In this document: positions 36,551 to 45,175 of the stretch, one piece after another
Position numbering within the stretch: the first letter of the stretch is position 1
Layout: each line of letters begins with the position of its first letter
Assembly (NCBI GenBank): GCA_947643665.1
Contig: CANRWW010000019.1
Span: 1 to 52,471, forward strand
Source: an uncultured Porphyromonadaceae bacterium
GTDB taxonomy: Bacteria > Bacteroidota > Bacteroidia > Bacteroidales > Muribaculaceae
Length of the DNA: 52,471 nucleotides
Direction of reading: 5' to 3'
Notes under the pieces: generated by a model
What the model saw: only the letters and a program-made list of their open reading frames with translations
Databases searched by the model: none
Told to the model about the DNA's origin: nothing
Program-made: the position numbers and the translations under genes

Positions 36551-39353
36551 ATTTCTTCAAGCCAAGTTCCTCACGCAGTTCGGTGGGAGTTTTCCCATAA
36601 GCGTCGCGGAAGCATTTTGTAAAATAAGCCGGTGTGGAGAAACCTGTGTCATAAGCGATCTCGCTTATATTCTTCTCCGTAGTCGTAAGAAGCGAGCGCG
36701 CATGCTTGAGGCGCATCTGGCGCAAAAGCTCTACCGGTGAAAAGTTTGTAAGCGCCTTTATCTTACGATAGAATTGCGATCTTCCCAGTCCCATCATACC
36801 AGCAATCTCATCCACTCCGATTTCAGGATTCCCGATCTCCCTTTCAGCGATGGCAAGGAAACGGGCATAAAAATCACTGTCAATATCTGAAACCACTACT
36901 TTACGTCCTCCTCCTGCCACATTCTCAGCCACCGATACTGTGGAAGGAGTTACACCATCCGCCTTGTAAAGATTTTTAATGCGGCGACGATTTGCAAGCA
37001 GGTTGGCACAACGCAAGCGCAACATCTCGCCATTGAACGGTTTGGTAAGATAGGCGTCAGCACCGCTCTCATATCCCTGCAACCGCTGCTCGTCAAATGA
37101 GCACGCCGTCAGCATAAGCACCGGGATATGGCTCGTGCTTACCTCCTCTTTTATGCGGCGGCAGCATTCCATGCCATCCATCACCGGCATCATCACATCG
37201 CACAGCACTATGTCGGGGACATATTTTGCCGCCATACGGAGCCCCTCCTCACCGTTCGCGGCCTGGATGACAGTGTACTGTCCGCACAAAGTCTGCTTTA
37301 TCAGCGTGCGTATATCTGCATTGTCATCAATTACCAACATCAGGGGAAGCGAATCCTCAATAACCACATCCTCACCTTCCGTCACATCGAATTCCTTTAT
37401 AATATCAATGCTGTCAAGCGAAGATGCCTGCCTGGAAGAAATACACGCCACATCCTCAATATCGGCGTGCCGTATGGGAAACTCAATCTTAAAACTGGCC
37501 CCTTTGTCCACATCGCTTTTCACTGTGACCCTACCTCCATGAAGCTCTACAAACGATTTCACAAGCCATAATCCGATACCAGATCCCTTGGGGTGCACAC
37601 TGTCCACCTGGTAAAAGCGGTCAAATATATTCTTAATCTCCGAAGAAGCGATGCCTATGCCTGTATCGGTCACAGACAGGCGCATGATCCCACAGTCACG
37701 ATGGCAACTGAGTGTGACGGTTCCATTCGGAGGAGTGAATTTCAATGCATTTGAAAGGAGGTTGAACACCACGCGCTCCATCTTCTCCACATCCACTGCC
37801 AGACGGCACTCCGCACCATCTTCAATGTCAAGTACAAGTTTTATATTTCTCTTCTTTGCCAAAGGCATGAAAGCGCCATACCAGTCATGTAAAAGCCCTG
37901 CAAAGTCAACCTCGGAAACATGAAGGGTAAGTTTTCCGTTCTCAAACTTACGGAAATCAAGTATTTCGTTGATCAGTCGCTTCAGGATACGCACATTACG
38001 ATCGGCAACCTCCACCATTGTCTGCTGGGAGCCAGTAAGATTAGACGCATGGGCAAGCTGCTCTATCGGTTCGGCTATCAATGTGAGCGGTGTGCGCAGA
38101 TCGTGTGAAACGTTTGTAAAAAACACCAACTTGGAATTTGTAGCTTCACTGAGCTGGCGGTTCAGTTCCTCCTGCTTGTCGCGCTCATCTGCCAGCTGCC
38201 TGTTTTTCAATAACAACTCTTTCTGGTAACGCTTATGTTGCCAGAAAGTGCGCAACAGAAGGAAAAGCACCCCCAACAACAGCAGGACAATGACAATGGT
38301 GGCATAAAACAAAGTGGTCTGGGCCGAATGCCTGTCCCAATATTCATCTACCTCGCTCTTAAGACGGGTCATCTTCGCTGTTTCTTCCTTAAGAGATTCA
38401 TTCTGAAGAAGAAGGATATCCGCATTTGTGCTGTCCACCGCAGAGGCCATAGGAAGCATGTTGTCTTTTTCATATTTTTCTCCGGCAAGTATGGCCAAAG
38501 CCAGACGCACCAGGCGGTGGCCTTCTGTCGGATACAGGAAAGTGGCATCTATATCCCCCTCGGCAACTGCCTTGATACCGATCTCAGGAGCGGCATCTAT
38601 GCCTATAATTTTTATATCAGGACGATTGAGCCGGCGAGCTACTTCAGAAGCCCCTATAGCCATCCGGTCGTTATGCGCATATATAAGGTTTGTATGCGGA
38701 TACAGCACTAAAAGAGAGTCAACAGCAATCATTGCATCCTCTTTATTCCAGTTCCCATATACAGAGGCTAAAACGGTGATATCCTGTCTAACGGACGCCT
38801 CTTCGGCAAATCCGGCATGGCGGTCGTCAGCCGGAGTGGATCCTTTCAACCCCTCTATCTCCAGAACGTTTATCTTTCCCGACGGCAACAGCTGCCGGGC
38901 ATACCGGGCGGCAGCACTCCCCAGCTCCTTGTTGTCGACATACATTGAGGCCGTATAAGTATCGCCGTTTATATTGCGGTCAAACAGAATGACCGGAATA
39001 CCCTTTTTATAAACTTTACTGATAACCGGAGTCAAAGCGTCCGCCTGGTTGGGAGATGCTATAATTATATCAAAGCCTTTATCCGCGAAATAACGTATAT
39101 CATCAATCTGGCGGTTGTTGTCATCATCCGCGGAACGGATCTCGACTTCCGCCTCAGGATGAAACATGATCTCCCGCTCAATCTCGCTGTTCATCTTGTT
39201 TCTCCAGTCATCGCTGCTGCATTGCGAAACACCTATGCGCAACTTCGGAGACGGCTTGCCGGAACAGCCGCCCAATACAATGGCAAACAAAAAAATCACT
39301 ACAATATGGCAGAAACGGAATATGGCTCTGATATGGTTCATGGTAACAAACAT
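36549..39353 (-). CDS. Hybrid two-component regulator with sugar-binding sensor domain
   Basis: The 934-residue frame contains, in order: an N-terminal membrane/lipobox-like segment (FLFAIVLGGC, Cys30), a periplasmic binding protein type I domain (about 36-310; ASPNQADALTPVI, FDRN, AHNDRMAIGA), a membrane helix (347-368), HisKA with His417 (NVSHDLRTPL), HATPase (N box NLLSNALKF, DTGIGI), a receiver with phospho-Asp719 (VLCDVMMPVMDG), and an AraC helix-turn-helix (about 830-934). The likely start is Met5 (39341). This is the hybrid two-component layout; the LacI-like sensor is that of B. thetaiotaomicron BT1754, which binds fructose, instead of the usual beta-propeller. It is divergent from a sugar permease and fructokinase, which it probably activates. 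Confidence 0.93.
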   Translation of the reverse strand: MFVTMNHIRAIFRFCHIVVIFLFAIVLGGCSGKPSPKLRIGVSQCSSDDWRNKMNSEIEREIMFHPEAEVEIRSADDDNNRQIDDIRYFADKGFDIIIASPNQADALTPVISKVYKKGIPVILFDRNINGDTYTASMYVDNKELGSAAARYARQLLPSGKINVLEIEGLKGSTPADDRHAGFAEEASVRQDITVLASVYGNWNKEDAMIAVDSLLVLYPHTNLIYAHNDRMAIGASEVARRLNRPDIKIIGIDAAPEIGIKAVAEGDIDATFLYPTEGHRLVRLALAILAGEKYEKDNMLPMASAVDSTNADILLLQNESLKEETAKMTRLKSEVDEYWDRHSAQTTLFYATIVIVLLLLGVLFLLLRTFWQHKRYQKELLLKNRQLADERDKQEELNRQLSEATNSKLVFFTNVSHDLRTPLTLIAEPIEQLAHASNLTGSQQTMVEVADRNVRILKRLINEILDFRKFENGKLTLHVSEVDFAGLLHDWYGAFMPLAKKRNIKLVLDIEDGAECRLAVDVEKMERVVFNLLSNALKFTPPNGTVTLSCHRDCGIMRLSVTDTGIGIASSEIKNIFDRFYQVDSVHPKGSGIGLWLVKSFVELHGGRVTVKSDVDKGASFKIEFPIRHADIEDVACISSRQASSLDSIDIIKEFDVTEGEDVVIEDSLPLMLVIDDNADIRTLIKQTLCGQYTVIQAANGEEGLRMAAKYVPDIVLCDVMMPVMDGMECCRRIKEEVSTSHIPVLMLTACSFDEQRLQGYESGADAYLTKPFNGEMLRLRCANLLANRRRIKNLYKADGVTPSTVSVAENVAGGGRKVVVSDIDSDFYARFLAIAEREIGNPEIGVDEIAGMMGLGRSQFYRKIKALTNFSPVELLRQMRLKHARSLLTTTEKNISEIAYDTGFSTPAYFTKCFRDAYGKTPTELREELGLKK

Positions 39354-39386
39354 TCCCGAGTACGCTCAATATCGGGCAAACATCTC

Positions 39387-39394
39387 CAAAGATA
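39387..39394 (-). promoter_or_regulatory. -7 promoter box of the sensor-regulator gene
   Basis: On the minus strand this reads TATCTTTG, a full TAnnTTTG match, about 34-46 bases upstream of the two possible starts. Confidence 0.55.
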
Positions 39395-39500
39395 ATACAT
39401 ATCACGCTAATCTGGTAGTATTTAATTATAAAAATTGTGCTATGCAACCAAATTGTAACTTCATGCCTCAATATTTATAGGTTTGAATAAAGATTATTCG

Positions 39501-39508
39501 TAGTTTTG
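39501..39508 (+). promoter_or_regulatory. -7 promoter box of the sugar permease-kinase operon
   Basis: TAGTTTTG followed by CAC fits the consensus, 29 bases upstream of the permease ATG. A TTTG at 39482-39485 is a possible upstream element at short spacing, which could fit an activator-dependent promoter. Confidence 0.6.
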
Positions 39509-39536
39509 CACCGTTTACGAATAACCAAACATAACC

Positions 39537-40718
39537 ATGAATACCTCAGTAGATATTACAAAAAAGAATTCCCTGTTGCAACTCATCCCCGTGATGTTAT
39601 GTTTCTTCGCAATGGGATTTGTAGACCTCGTAGGAACCGCATCAAACTTCGTGCAGAAAGATCTGGGCCTTACCGACTCACAGACCGGCATTTTCCCATC
39701 GCTGGTGTTTTTCTGGTTTCTGATTTTCGCAGTGCCCACCGGGATGCTGATGAATAGAATCGGCCGCAAGAAAACAGTGCTTGTATCCCTTGTCATAACC
39801 GCACTAAGCCTCGTGCTGCCGCTGTTCGGGGAAAATTACTGGCTTATGCTCGCGGCATTCTCGCTGCTTGGAATAGGAAACGCACTTATGCAGACATCCC
39901 TGAATCCGCTGGTAAGCAATCTGATAAGTAGCGACAAGTTGGCTTCCACACTTACATTCGGGCAATTTGTGAAAGCCATAGCTTCATTTCTCGCTCCTAT
40001 AATATGCGCATGGGGCGCCACGACACTCATGCCTACTTTCGGCATGAACTGGCGCATACTCTTCCTTATATATGCCGCCATAAGCCTGCTGAGCATTGTG
40101 ATTCTCGGTGCCACTCCTATCGAAGAAGAGCGCCCCGACAAGGCTTCCGGCATAAAAGAGTGCCTTAAACTGTTATCAAATCCGTTCGTTCTCCTATGTT
40201 TCATAGGCATCATGTGCCATGTGGGCATTGACGTAGGCACAAACCTCATCGCACCCAAAATAATTATGGAACGCCTCAGCCTCCCCCTTGAAGAGGCCGG
40301 ATTCGCCACAAGCCTGTATTTCATATTCCGCACGGCAGGCTGCCTGTCAGGCTCGCTGATCCTGCGGTATATGAAACCAAAGTTCTTCTTTGCTTGCAGC
40401 ATACTTATGATGGTTGCGTCAATGATCATATTATTCTCTGCAGAGACACTGACAACCATATATGTGGGGATCGCACTGGTAGGCTTCGGCAATTCCAACG
40501 TATTCCCCATCATATTTTCTCAGGCAATCACCGCAATGCCCGATGAGAAAAACGAAGTATCAGGCCTGATGATAATGGGACTGTTCGGAGGTACCATATT
40601 CCCGCTGGCTATGGGTTACGCTTCAGATGCAGCCGGACAGGCCGGAGCTGTCGCTGTCATGGCAGCCGGGGTGGCATACCTCCTATATTATACATTGAAA
40701 ATAAAAACCATCAAATAA
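39537..40718 (+). CDS. Sugar MFS permease (FucP/fructose-type)
   Basis: A 393-aa protein with about 12 membrane helices. The MFS signature between helices 2 and 3 is GMLMNRIGRKKTVLVS. Other marks are GFVDLVGTASNFVQKDLGL at the N terminus, common in FucP-like sugar:proton symporters of Bacteroidetes, and the second-half motif LRYMKPKF. It probably imports a monosaccharide from the periplasm. Because it is followed 11 bases later by a fructokinase and stands opposite a regulator with a fructose-type sensor, fructose is the best guess. In B. thetaiotaomicron the fructan locus has the same permease-kinase pairing. Confidence 0.9.
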   Translation: MNTSVDITKKNSLLQLIPVMLCFFAMGFVDLVGTASNFVQKDLGLTDSQTGIFPSLVFFWFLIFAVPTGMLMNRIGRKKTVLVSLVITALSLVLPLFGENYWLMLAAFSLLGIGNALMQTSLNPLVSNLISSDKLASTLTFGQFVKAIASFLAPIICAWGATTLMPTFGMNWRILFLIYAAISLLSIVILGATPIEEERPDKASGIKECLKLLSNPFVLLCFIGIMCHVGIDVGTNLIAPKIIMERLSLPLEEAGFATSLYFIFRTAGCLSGSLILRYMKPKFFFACSILMMVASMIILFSAETLTTIYVGIALVGFGNSNVFPIIFSQAITAMPDEKNEVSGLMIMGLFGGTIFPLAMGYASDAAGQAGAVAVMAAGVAYLLYYTLKIKTIK

Positions 40719-40729
40719 TATCATCAGCC

Positions 40730-41617
40730 ATGAAAATATCAGACAGCATAGTTGTAGGAATGGGAGAAGCACTATGGGATGTGCTTCCTGAAGGGAAAAA
40801 GATAGGTGGCGCTCCTGCCAACTTCGCATACCATGTAAAACAGTTCGGATTGCCGAGTTGTGTGGTCAGTGCCATCGGAGATGACGCCTTGGGAGCAGAA
40901 ATCATGGAAAATTTCAATGCCAAAGAACTTGACACGCTCATTGAGACAGTGCCCTATCCCACAGGCACCGTACAGGTAGAGATCGACCAGGCCGGAATAC
41001 CGCAATATGAAATCAAAGAAAATGTGGCTTGGGACAATATCCCTTACACAGCCCATCTAGAAAGCCTTGCCGAAAAAACCCGGGCGGTATGCTTCGGTTC
41101 GCTGGCACAGCGCAACGTGGTTTCACGCCAGACCATCAACCGGTTTCTGGACGCCATGCCACAAACCGACGACACACTGGTGGTGTTTGACGTGAACCTG
41201 CGGCAAGGGTTCTACAACAAGGATATACTATGCAACTCCATGAAGCGTTGCAACATACTTAAAATCAACGATGAGGAATTAGTCACCGTAAGCCGCATGT
41301 TCGGCTATCCCGGGATTGATCTACAGGACAAATGCTGGATACTCCTAGGCAAATATAACCTCAAGATGCTCATATTGACCTGCGGCATCAACGGCAGCTA
41401 TGTTTTCACACCCGGCAACGTATCTTTCCAGCCGACCCCCAAAGTAGAGGTGGCAGACACAGTAGGTGCCGGCGATTCTTTCACCGCCACATTCATATCA
41501 AGCATTTTGAAAGGCATTCCCGTGGAAGAAGCACACCGCCGCGCCGTAGAAGTTTCAGCTTATGTATGCACCCGGCAGGGAGCTATGCCGAAACTTCCGG
41601 AAAAATTCACAAAGTAA
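40730..41617 (+). CDS. PfkB-family carbohydrate kinase, probable fructokinase
   Basis: A 295-aa ribokinase-fold enzyme. The first strand (VVGMGEALWDVLPEGKKIGGAPANFAYH) carries the sugar-binding GGAPAN motif, and the C-terminal signature DTVGAGDSFTATF holds the catalytic Asp and the anion hole. It phosphorylates a sugar with ATP, most likely fructose to fructose 6-phosphate, feeding glycolysis. It is 11 bases downstream of the permease and shares its promoter. A long perfect hairpin terminates the pair. Ribose or another sugar is possible, but the GEALWD start and context favour fructose. Confidence 0.9.
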   Translation: MKISDSIVVGMGEALWDVLPEGKKIGGAPANFAYHVKQFGLPSCVVSAIGDDALGAEIMENFNAKELDTLIETVPYPTGTVQVEIDQAGIPQYEIKENVAWDNIPYTAHLESLAEKTRAVCFGSLAQRNVVSRQTINRFLDAMPQTDDTLVVFDVNLRQGFYNKDILCNSMKRCNILKINDEELVTVSRMFGYPGIDLQDKCWILLGKYNLKMLILTCGINGSYVFTPGNVSFQPTPKVEVADTVGAGDSFTATFISSILKGIPVEEAHRRAVEVSAYVCTRQGAMPKLPEKFTK

Positions 41618-41627
41618 ACAACAATAT

Positions 41628-41699
41628 CCATACAACAAGGCGCCCGTAATGCCATATCCGTTGAATACGGAATTGCATTGCGGGCGCCTTGTTGTATGG
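41628..41699. terminator. Long bidirectional terminator
   Basis: A perfect 19-bp stem (41628-41646 with 41681-41699) encloses a 34-base loop that itself holds TCCGT/ACGGA (41657-41671). It ends both the kinase gene and the convergent winged-helix gene. The right arm overlaps the region just after the latter's stop. Confidence 0.9.
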
Positions 41700-41710
41700 A
41701 ACAGTATCCC

Positions 41711-41929
41711 TTACTTGTCACATGCGAGGGAAAACAGAAAATCCTTTTCGTCGTCCGGATTAACCTGAATATTGACTTTTCCTTCACGTGCAAGCCATCC
41801 GATAGCGGCAAAGACCTCCTTATCTTTAAGTTTGCTGATTTTCTTAAGTTGTTTGAGACCTAATACGTCTGCTTCATTAAGGGCATTCCAAACAAGACCT
41901 GCCCAAGCTCCAATTGCTTCTGTATTCAT
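41711..41929 (-). CDS. Small winged helix-turn-helix protein (DUF2582-type)
   Basis: A 72-aa protein: AIGAWAGLVWNALNEAD, then KQLKKISKLKDKEVFAAIGWLAREGKV, then a basic beta-wing and an acidic end (NPDDEKDFLFSL). This is the compact winged-helix fold of the DUF2582 family, widespread in Bacteroidetes. DNA binding is expected from the fold, but target genes are unknown. It is expressed alone from its own promoter, with a GC-rich hairpin in the leader, and converges on the fructokinase gene. Confidence 0.85.
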   Translation of the reverse strand: MNTEAIGAWAGLVWNALNEADVLGLKQLKKISKLKDKEVFAAIGWLAREGKVNIQVNPDDEKDFLFSLACDK

Positions 41930-41950
41930 TTTTTTAAGATTTTAATTGCA

Positions 41951-41968
41951 GTGCCGCGCCGGCGGCAC
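41951..41968 (-). promoter_or_regulatory. Leader hairpin upstream of the winged-helix gene
   Basis: GTGCCGC and GCGGCAC-type arms form a compact GC-rich dyad (GTGCCGCGCCGGCGGCAC on the plus strand) in otherwise AT-rich DNA, about 20 bases before the ATG. It could shape translation or act as an operator. Confidence 0.5.
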
Positions 41969-42016
41969 CTTGATTTATTTGAATAAACTGAATTGACTGA
42001 ATGTGTTTTAACGCCA

Positions 42017-42024
42017 CAAAAATA
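42017..42024 (-). promoter_or_regulatory. -7 promoter box of the winged-helix gene
   Basis: On the minus strand this reads TATTTTTG, matching TAnnTTTG, about 88 bases upstream of the ATG. Confidence 0.5.
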
Positions 42025-42146
42025 GTTAAAATTCAGATACTTTAGACATTATCATGTCCACTTTTTATTCACGTCAATTCTTAAACAACTGCCAAAAGAC
42101 TTATGTTCAACCATTTGCAAAGTTCTAAAGTTTACATATTTTTTTG

Positions 42147-42154
42147 TATCTTTA
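42147..42154 (+). promoter_or_regulatory. -7-like promoter box of rsgA
   Basis: TATCTTTA followed by CAC differs from TAnnTTTG only at the last base. It lies 28 bases upstream of the ATG at 42183 and downstream of the longer possible start at 42144, which argues for 42183. Confidence 0.5.
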
Positions 42155-42182
42155 CACCCTCCATTTTTGTTTTATATGGATA

Positions 42183-43211
42183 ATGGCAAAGAAATCAAAT
42201 AAAAACAACAGATCGGGCGCTACTCCTGCAATAGAAGAAAGCGCAGTCGGAAGAGACGGGACAGTCATACGCAACACCGGAAGCAGCTATGTGGTGCTGA
42301 CCGATGGCGACATGCGCACAATAGATTGTCGGATCAAGGGTAATTTCCGTCTGAAAGGTATCCGCACAACCAATCCGGTGGCAGTTGGAGACCATGTGAC
42401 AATAATGGAGAACAAAGACGGGACAGCCTATATAACTGAAATAAAACCTCGCAAAAACTATATAATACGCCGCGCCAGCAATCTGTCCAAAGAAGCAAGC
42501 ATACTGGCAGCCAATGTAGATCAGGCATGCCTGGTAGCCACACTAGCGCATCCGAGCACATCTACAACATTTATTGACCGGTTTCTGGCAACAAGCGAGG
42601 CATACCGCGTTCCGGCAATCCTAGTCATAAACAAGATTGACCTTCTCTCGGCAACCGATGACAACAACAAAGGCGACGCCGACCTACTGGATGCCGTAAC
42701 ATATTTATATCGTTCCATAGGCTACAAGGTAATCCAGGTTTCCGCCCGCACCGGGGAGGGGCTTGGTGCACTGCAAGACGCACTTGCCGGAAAAATCACA
42801 CTGATATCCGGAAATTCCGGGGTAGGGAAATCAACACTTATAAACAAATTGATTCCCGGACTGGAGCTTAAAACCGGAGAAATATCAGATGTTCATGATA
42901 CAGGGATGCATACTACTACTTTCTCTGAAATGTTTCCCCTTCCCGGCGATGCAGGAGGATGGATAATAGATACCCCCGGAGTACGCGGATTCGGCACCAT
43001 AGAGTTCGACCAATATGAAGTGTCGCACTTCTTCCCGGAGATATTCAGGCTATCTTCCAATTGCCGGTACGGCAATTGCACCCATACCCACGAGCCGGCC
43101 TGTGCCGTGCGCGATGCCCTAAACGACAACCACATAGCTATGTCTCGCTATAATTCATACCTCAGCATACTTGCCGACGTAGACCCAGACAAATACAGGG
43201 CGCCACAGTAA
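42183..43211 (+). CDS. rsgA: Ribosome small subunit-dependent GTPase A
   Basis: The start at 42183 gives [12 protein letters not shown]; an upstream ATG would precede the promoter. The ~342-aa protein has an OB fold, then a circularly permuted GTPase with G4 NKID (LVINKIDLL) and G5 SART before G1 GNSGVGKST and G3 DTPG, and a C-terminal zinc knuckle ([15 protein letters not shown]). RsgA (YjeQ) checks and completes 30S subunit maturation. The stop lies 8 bases from the stop of the convergent NlpC/P60 gene, with no terminator between, so transcripts may overlap. Confidence 0.95.
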   Translation: MAKKSNKNNRSGATPAIEESAVGRDGTVIRNTGSSYVVLTDGDMRTIDCRIKGNFRLKGIRTTNPVAVGDHVTIMENKDGTAYITEIKPRKNYIIRRASNLSKEASILAANVDQACLVATLAHPSTSTTFIDRFLATSEAYRVPAILVINKIDLLSATDDNNKGDADLLDAVTYLYRSIGYKVIQVSARTGEGLGALQDALAGKITLISGNSGVGKSTLINKLIPGLELKTGEISDVHDTGMHTTTFSEMFPLPGDAGGWIIDTPGVRGFGTIEFDQYEVSHFFPEIFRLSSNCRYGNCTHTHEPACAVRDALNDNHIAMSRYNSYLSILADVDPDKYRAPQ

Positions 43212-43219
43212 ACAAGGTG

Positions 43220-43927
43220 TCAATCCATAAACTGGTTGGAAAAGATCGAATCTACCTTGGCGTTGATTATCACATCAAGCAGATCTACTGAAACCTCAGC
43301 ATTCCGAACCGTATTCCCTTCACCGCGTGGCAAGCCCGGCAACAAAGACCCATTATCTTTGCCACCTTTCTTCCGCCGAGCCATTGCCCAACTATTTTGC
43401 GCGCCATCCACACGACCGGCACCTTTGAAACGGTCTGCCCAATACCCATTGTCTATATCGCTCACTACCACTCCACGGCTGGAAGAAGCATGTACCATTT
43501 CCCCTTTGCCGATATAAATGCCCACATGGGAAACAGAAGAATTGCTTTTGGAAGATCCGAAAAACACAAGATCACCGGGACGCGCCTCTTTCCGCTTCAA
43601 TCCGGTGCAATAATCCCGTTGCCCAAGAGTAGTGCGAGGCAACTTGATATCGCATACATCGCTGTATAGCCTCATCACCAGTCCGCTGCAATCCGTGCCA
43701 TTGCGACTGTCACCACCATACCTGTATCGTGTACCGAGCCATTTCAATGCCGCATCCACCAGTTCACGCCCCATCGCATCAGGGCTTTCTGTTGCCGTAT
43801 AATCCCGGTTCGTGACCGGATCGCCCTGGCTCGTGACCCTACGAGAACTGTGGCACCCCGATACTAGGAGAACCGCAAAAACCATAAGCCATATAAACAG
43901 CGACCTGACAACAGATTTTTTATACAT
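43220..43927 (-). CDS. NlpC/P60-family peptidoglycan hydrolase lipoprotein
   Basis: A 235-aa protein with a lipoprotein signal (LLVSGC, Cys25). The C40 peptidase domain spans about 53-185: catalytic Cys80 (GTDCSGLVMRLY), His134 (SVSHVGIYIG) and a third polar residue, His146 (GEMVHASS). Such enzymes cut peptide cross-bridges (usually D-Glu-diaminopimelate) in peptidoglycan, here anchored to a membrane facing the periplasm. The last ~45 residues (from KKGGKDNGSLLPG) are an extension of unknown role. It converges on rsgA. Confidence 0.92.
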   Translation of the reverse strand: MYKKSVVRSLFIWLMVFAVLLVSGCHSSRRVTSQGDPVTNRDYTATESPDAMGRELVDAALKWLGTRYRYGGDSRNGTDCSGLVMRLYSDVCDIKLPRTTLGQRDYCTGLKRKEARPGDLVFFGSSKSNSSVSHVGIYIGKGEMVHASSSRGVVVSDIDNGYWADRFKGAGRVDGAQNSWAMARRKKGGKDNGSLLPGLPRGEGNTVRNAEVSVDLLDVIINAKVDSIFSNQFMD

Positions 43928-43986
43928 AAAATCAATCCTTATGCTAAAAGCATGTCATAATCCAGACACACTTATTCTTACGATTG

Positions 43987-43994
43987 CAAAAATA
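43987..43994 (-). promoter_or_regulatory. -7 promoter box of the NlpC/P60 gene
   Basis: On the minus strand this reads TATTTTTG, matching TAnnTTTG, about 60 bases upstream of the ATG. Confidence 0.55.
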
Positions 43995-44112
43995 GCTATT
44001 TCCAACCAAGCCTTACACACCGGCAATCTTAAAAAAAGCCACTTGACAAATTTTTAACCATTTTTTTCAACCAATAAGCCAACATTCCCTTTTTTTATCA
44101 TCCGATTGCAAC

Positions 44113-44120
44113 TATTTTTG
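44113..44120 (+). promoter_or_regulatory. -7 promoter box of the ABC transporter operon
   Basis: TATTTTTG matches TAnnTTTG, 44 bases upstream of the ATG at 44165. Confidence 0.6.
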
Positions 44121-44164
44121 TAAATTCGCGTCAAAAAATAAAAGAACCTACATTTATCACAGAT

Positions 44165-45136
44165 ATGAACATAATAGAAGCACGCAACATTACAAAAAAA
44201 TATACAGGGCATACAGCCCTTGACGATGTGAGCGTGAACATACCGCAAGGATCAATCTACGGACTTCTCGGTCCTAACGGAGCCGGCAAAACCACACTCA
44301 TACGCATAATAAACCATATCACCGCCCCCGACAGCGGCGAAGTGATATTCGACGGCCACCGCCTGTGCGCAGAAGATGTGGTACACATAGGATATCTGCC
44401 GGAAGAACGCGGCCTGTATAAAAAAATGAAAGTGGGAGAGCAGGCTATGTTTTTCGCAAAACTCAAAGGCCTGAGATCCAAAGAAGCTGAAGCACAGCTC
44501 AAACAATGGTTCGAGCGTTTCGGCATAATGAATTGGTGGGGCAAGAAAGTGGAAGAGCTTTCAAAAGGGATGGCACAGAAAGTGCAATTCATTGTAACAG
44601 TATTGCACCGCCCCAAACTTCTCATATTCGACGAGCCGTTCTCAGGTTTCGATCCCATAAACGCCGACCTGCTCAAACGTGAAATACTTAAACTCCGCGA
44701 CCAGGGAGCCACAGTAATTTTTTCAACACACAACATGGAAAGTGTGGAAACCCTATGCGATAATTTCTCGCTTATCAACAGATCTCAAAACATCCTTTCA
44801 GGCAATGTGGCGGAAATACGCAACCACATGGGGGCAGACAATTACAAACTCACATTCCAAGGCTCACCAGAGAAACTTTTCACCGCCCTTGGCGACATGG
44901 TTCTCAGACACCGGATAAGCAATCCGGCAGATACACCACAAGGACTTGTATATAATGCCGAGCTGAAACTGCACCCCGGCACCCCGATACGCGAATTCAT
45001 TACCCAGGCAAACGAAGCAGTTGACATCATAACATTCGACCGGTCGCTTCCATCCATGAACGAAATATTCATAAAGACCGTGGAAGAATCCAATGCTGCC
45101 GCTGACGTCGCCAAAGCGCTAAGAGCCAATCGCTAA
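44165..45136 (+). CDS. ABC transporter ATP-binding protein (NatA-like)
   Basis: A 323-aa ATPase with Walker A GPNGAGKTT (about residue 36), a signature motif in the form LSKGMAQKVQF, Walker B LLIFDEPFSGFDP, and the switch His in STHNMES. The extra C-terminal ~100 residues are typical of DUF4162-type ATPases paired with ABC-2 permeases. It powers the permease encoded 39 bases downstream. Similar NatAB pairs export sodium in Bacillus, but the substrate here is not known. Promoter and start are clear. Confidence 0.93.
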   Translation: MNIIEARNITKKYTGHTALDDVSVNIPQGSIYGLLGPNGAGKTTLIRIINHITAPDSGEVIFDGHRLCAEDVVHIGYLPEERGLYKKMKVGEQAMFFAKLKGLRSKEAEAQLKQWFERFGIMNWWGKKVEELSKGMAQKVQFIVTVLHRPKLLIFDEPFSGFDPINADLLKREILKLRDQGATVIFSTHNMESVETLCDNFSLINRSQNILSGNVAEIRNHMGADNYKLTFQGSPEKLFTALGDMVLRHRISNPADTPQGLVYNAELKLHPGTPIREFITQANEAVDIITFDRSLPSMNEIFIKTVEESNAAADVAKALRANR

Positions 45137-45175
45137 AATACAAACAACACTGACAACAATTAATTGACAAACGAC

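Noticed and set aside
39836-40513. A 225-codon minus-strand frame opposite the sugar permease
   Set aside because: Shadow of the permease codons; no signal or motif, no promoter.
42144-42182. Upstream ATG giving a longer RsgA
   Set aside because: It overlaps the predicted -7 box, and the extra residues are not part of the family; 42183 fits better.
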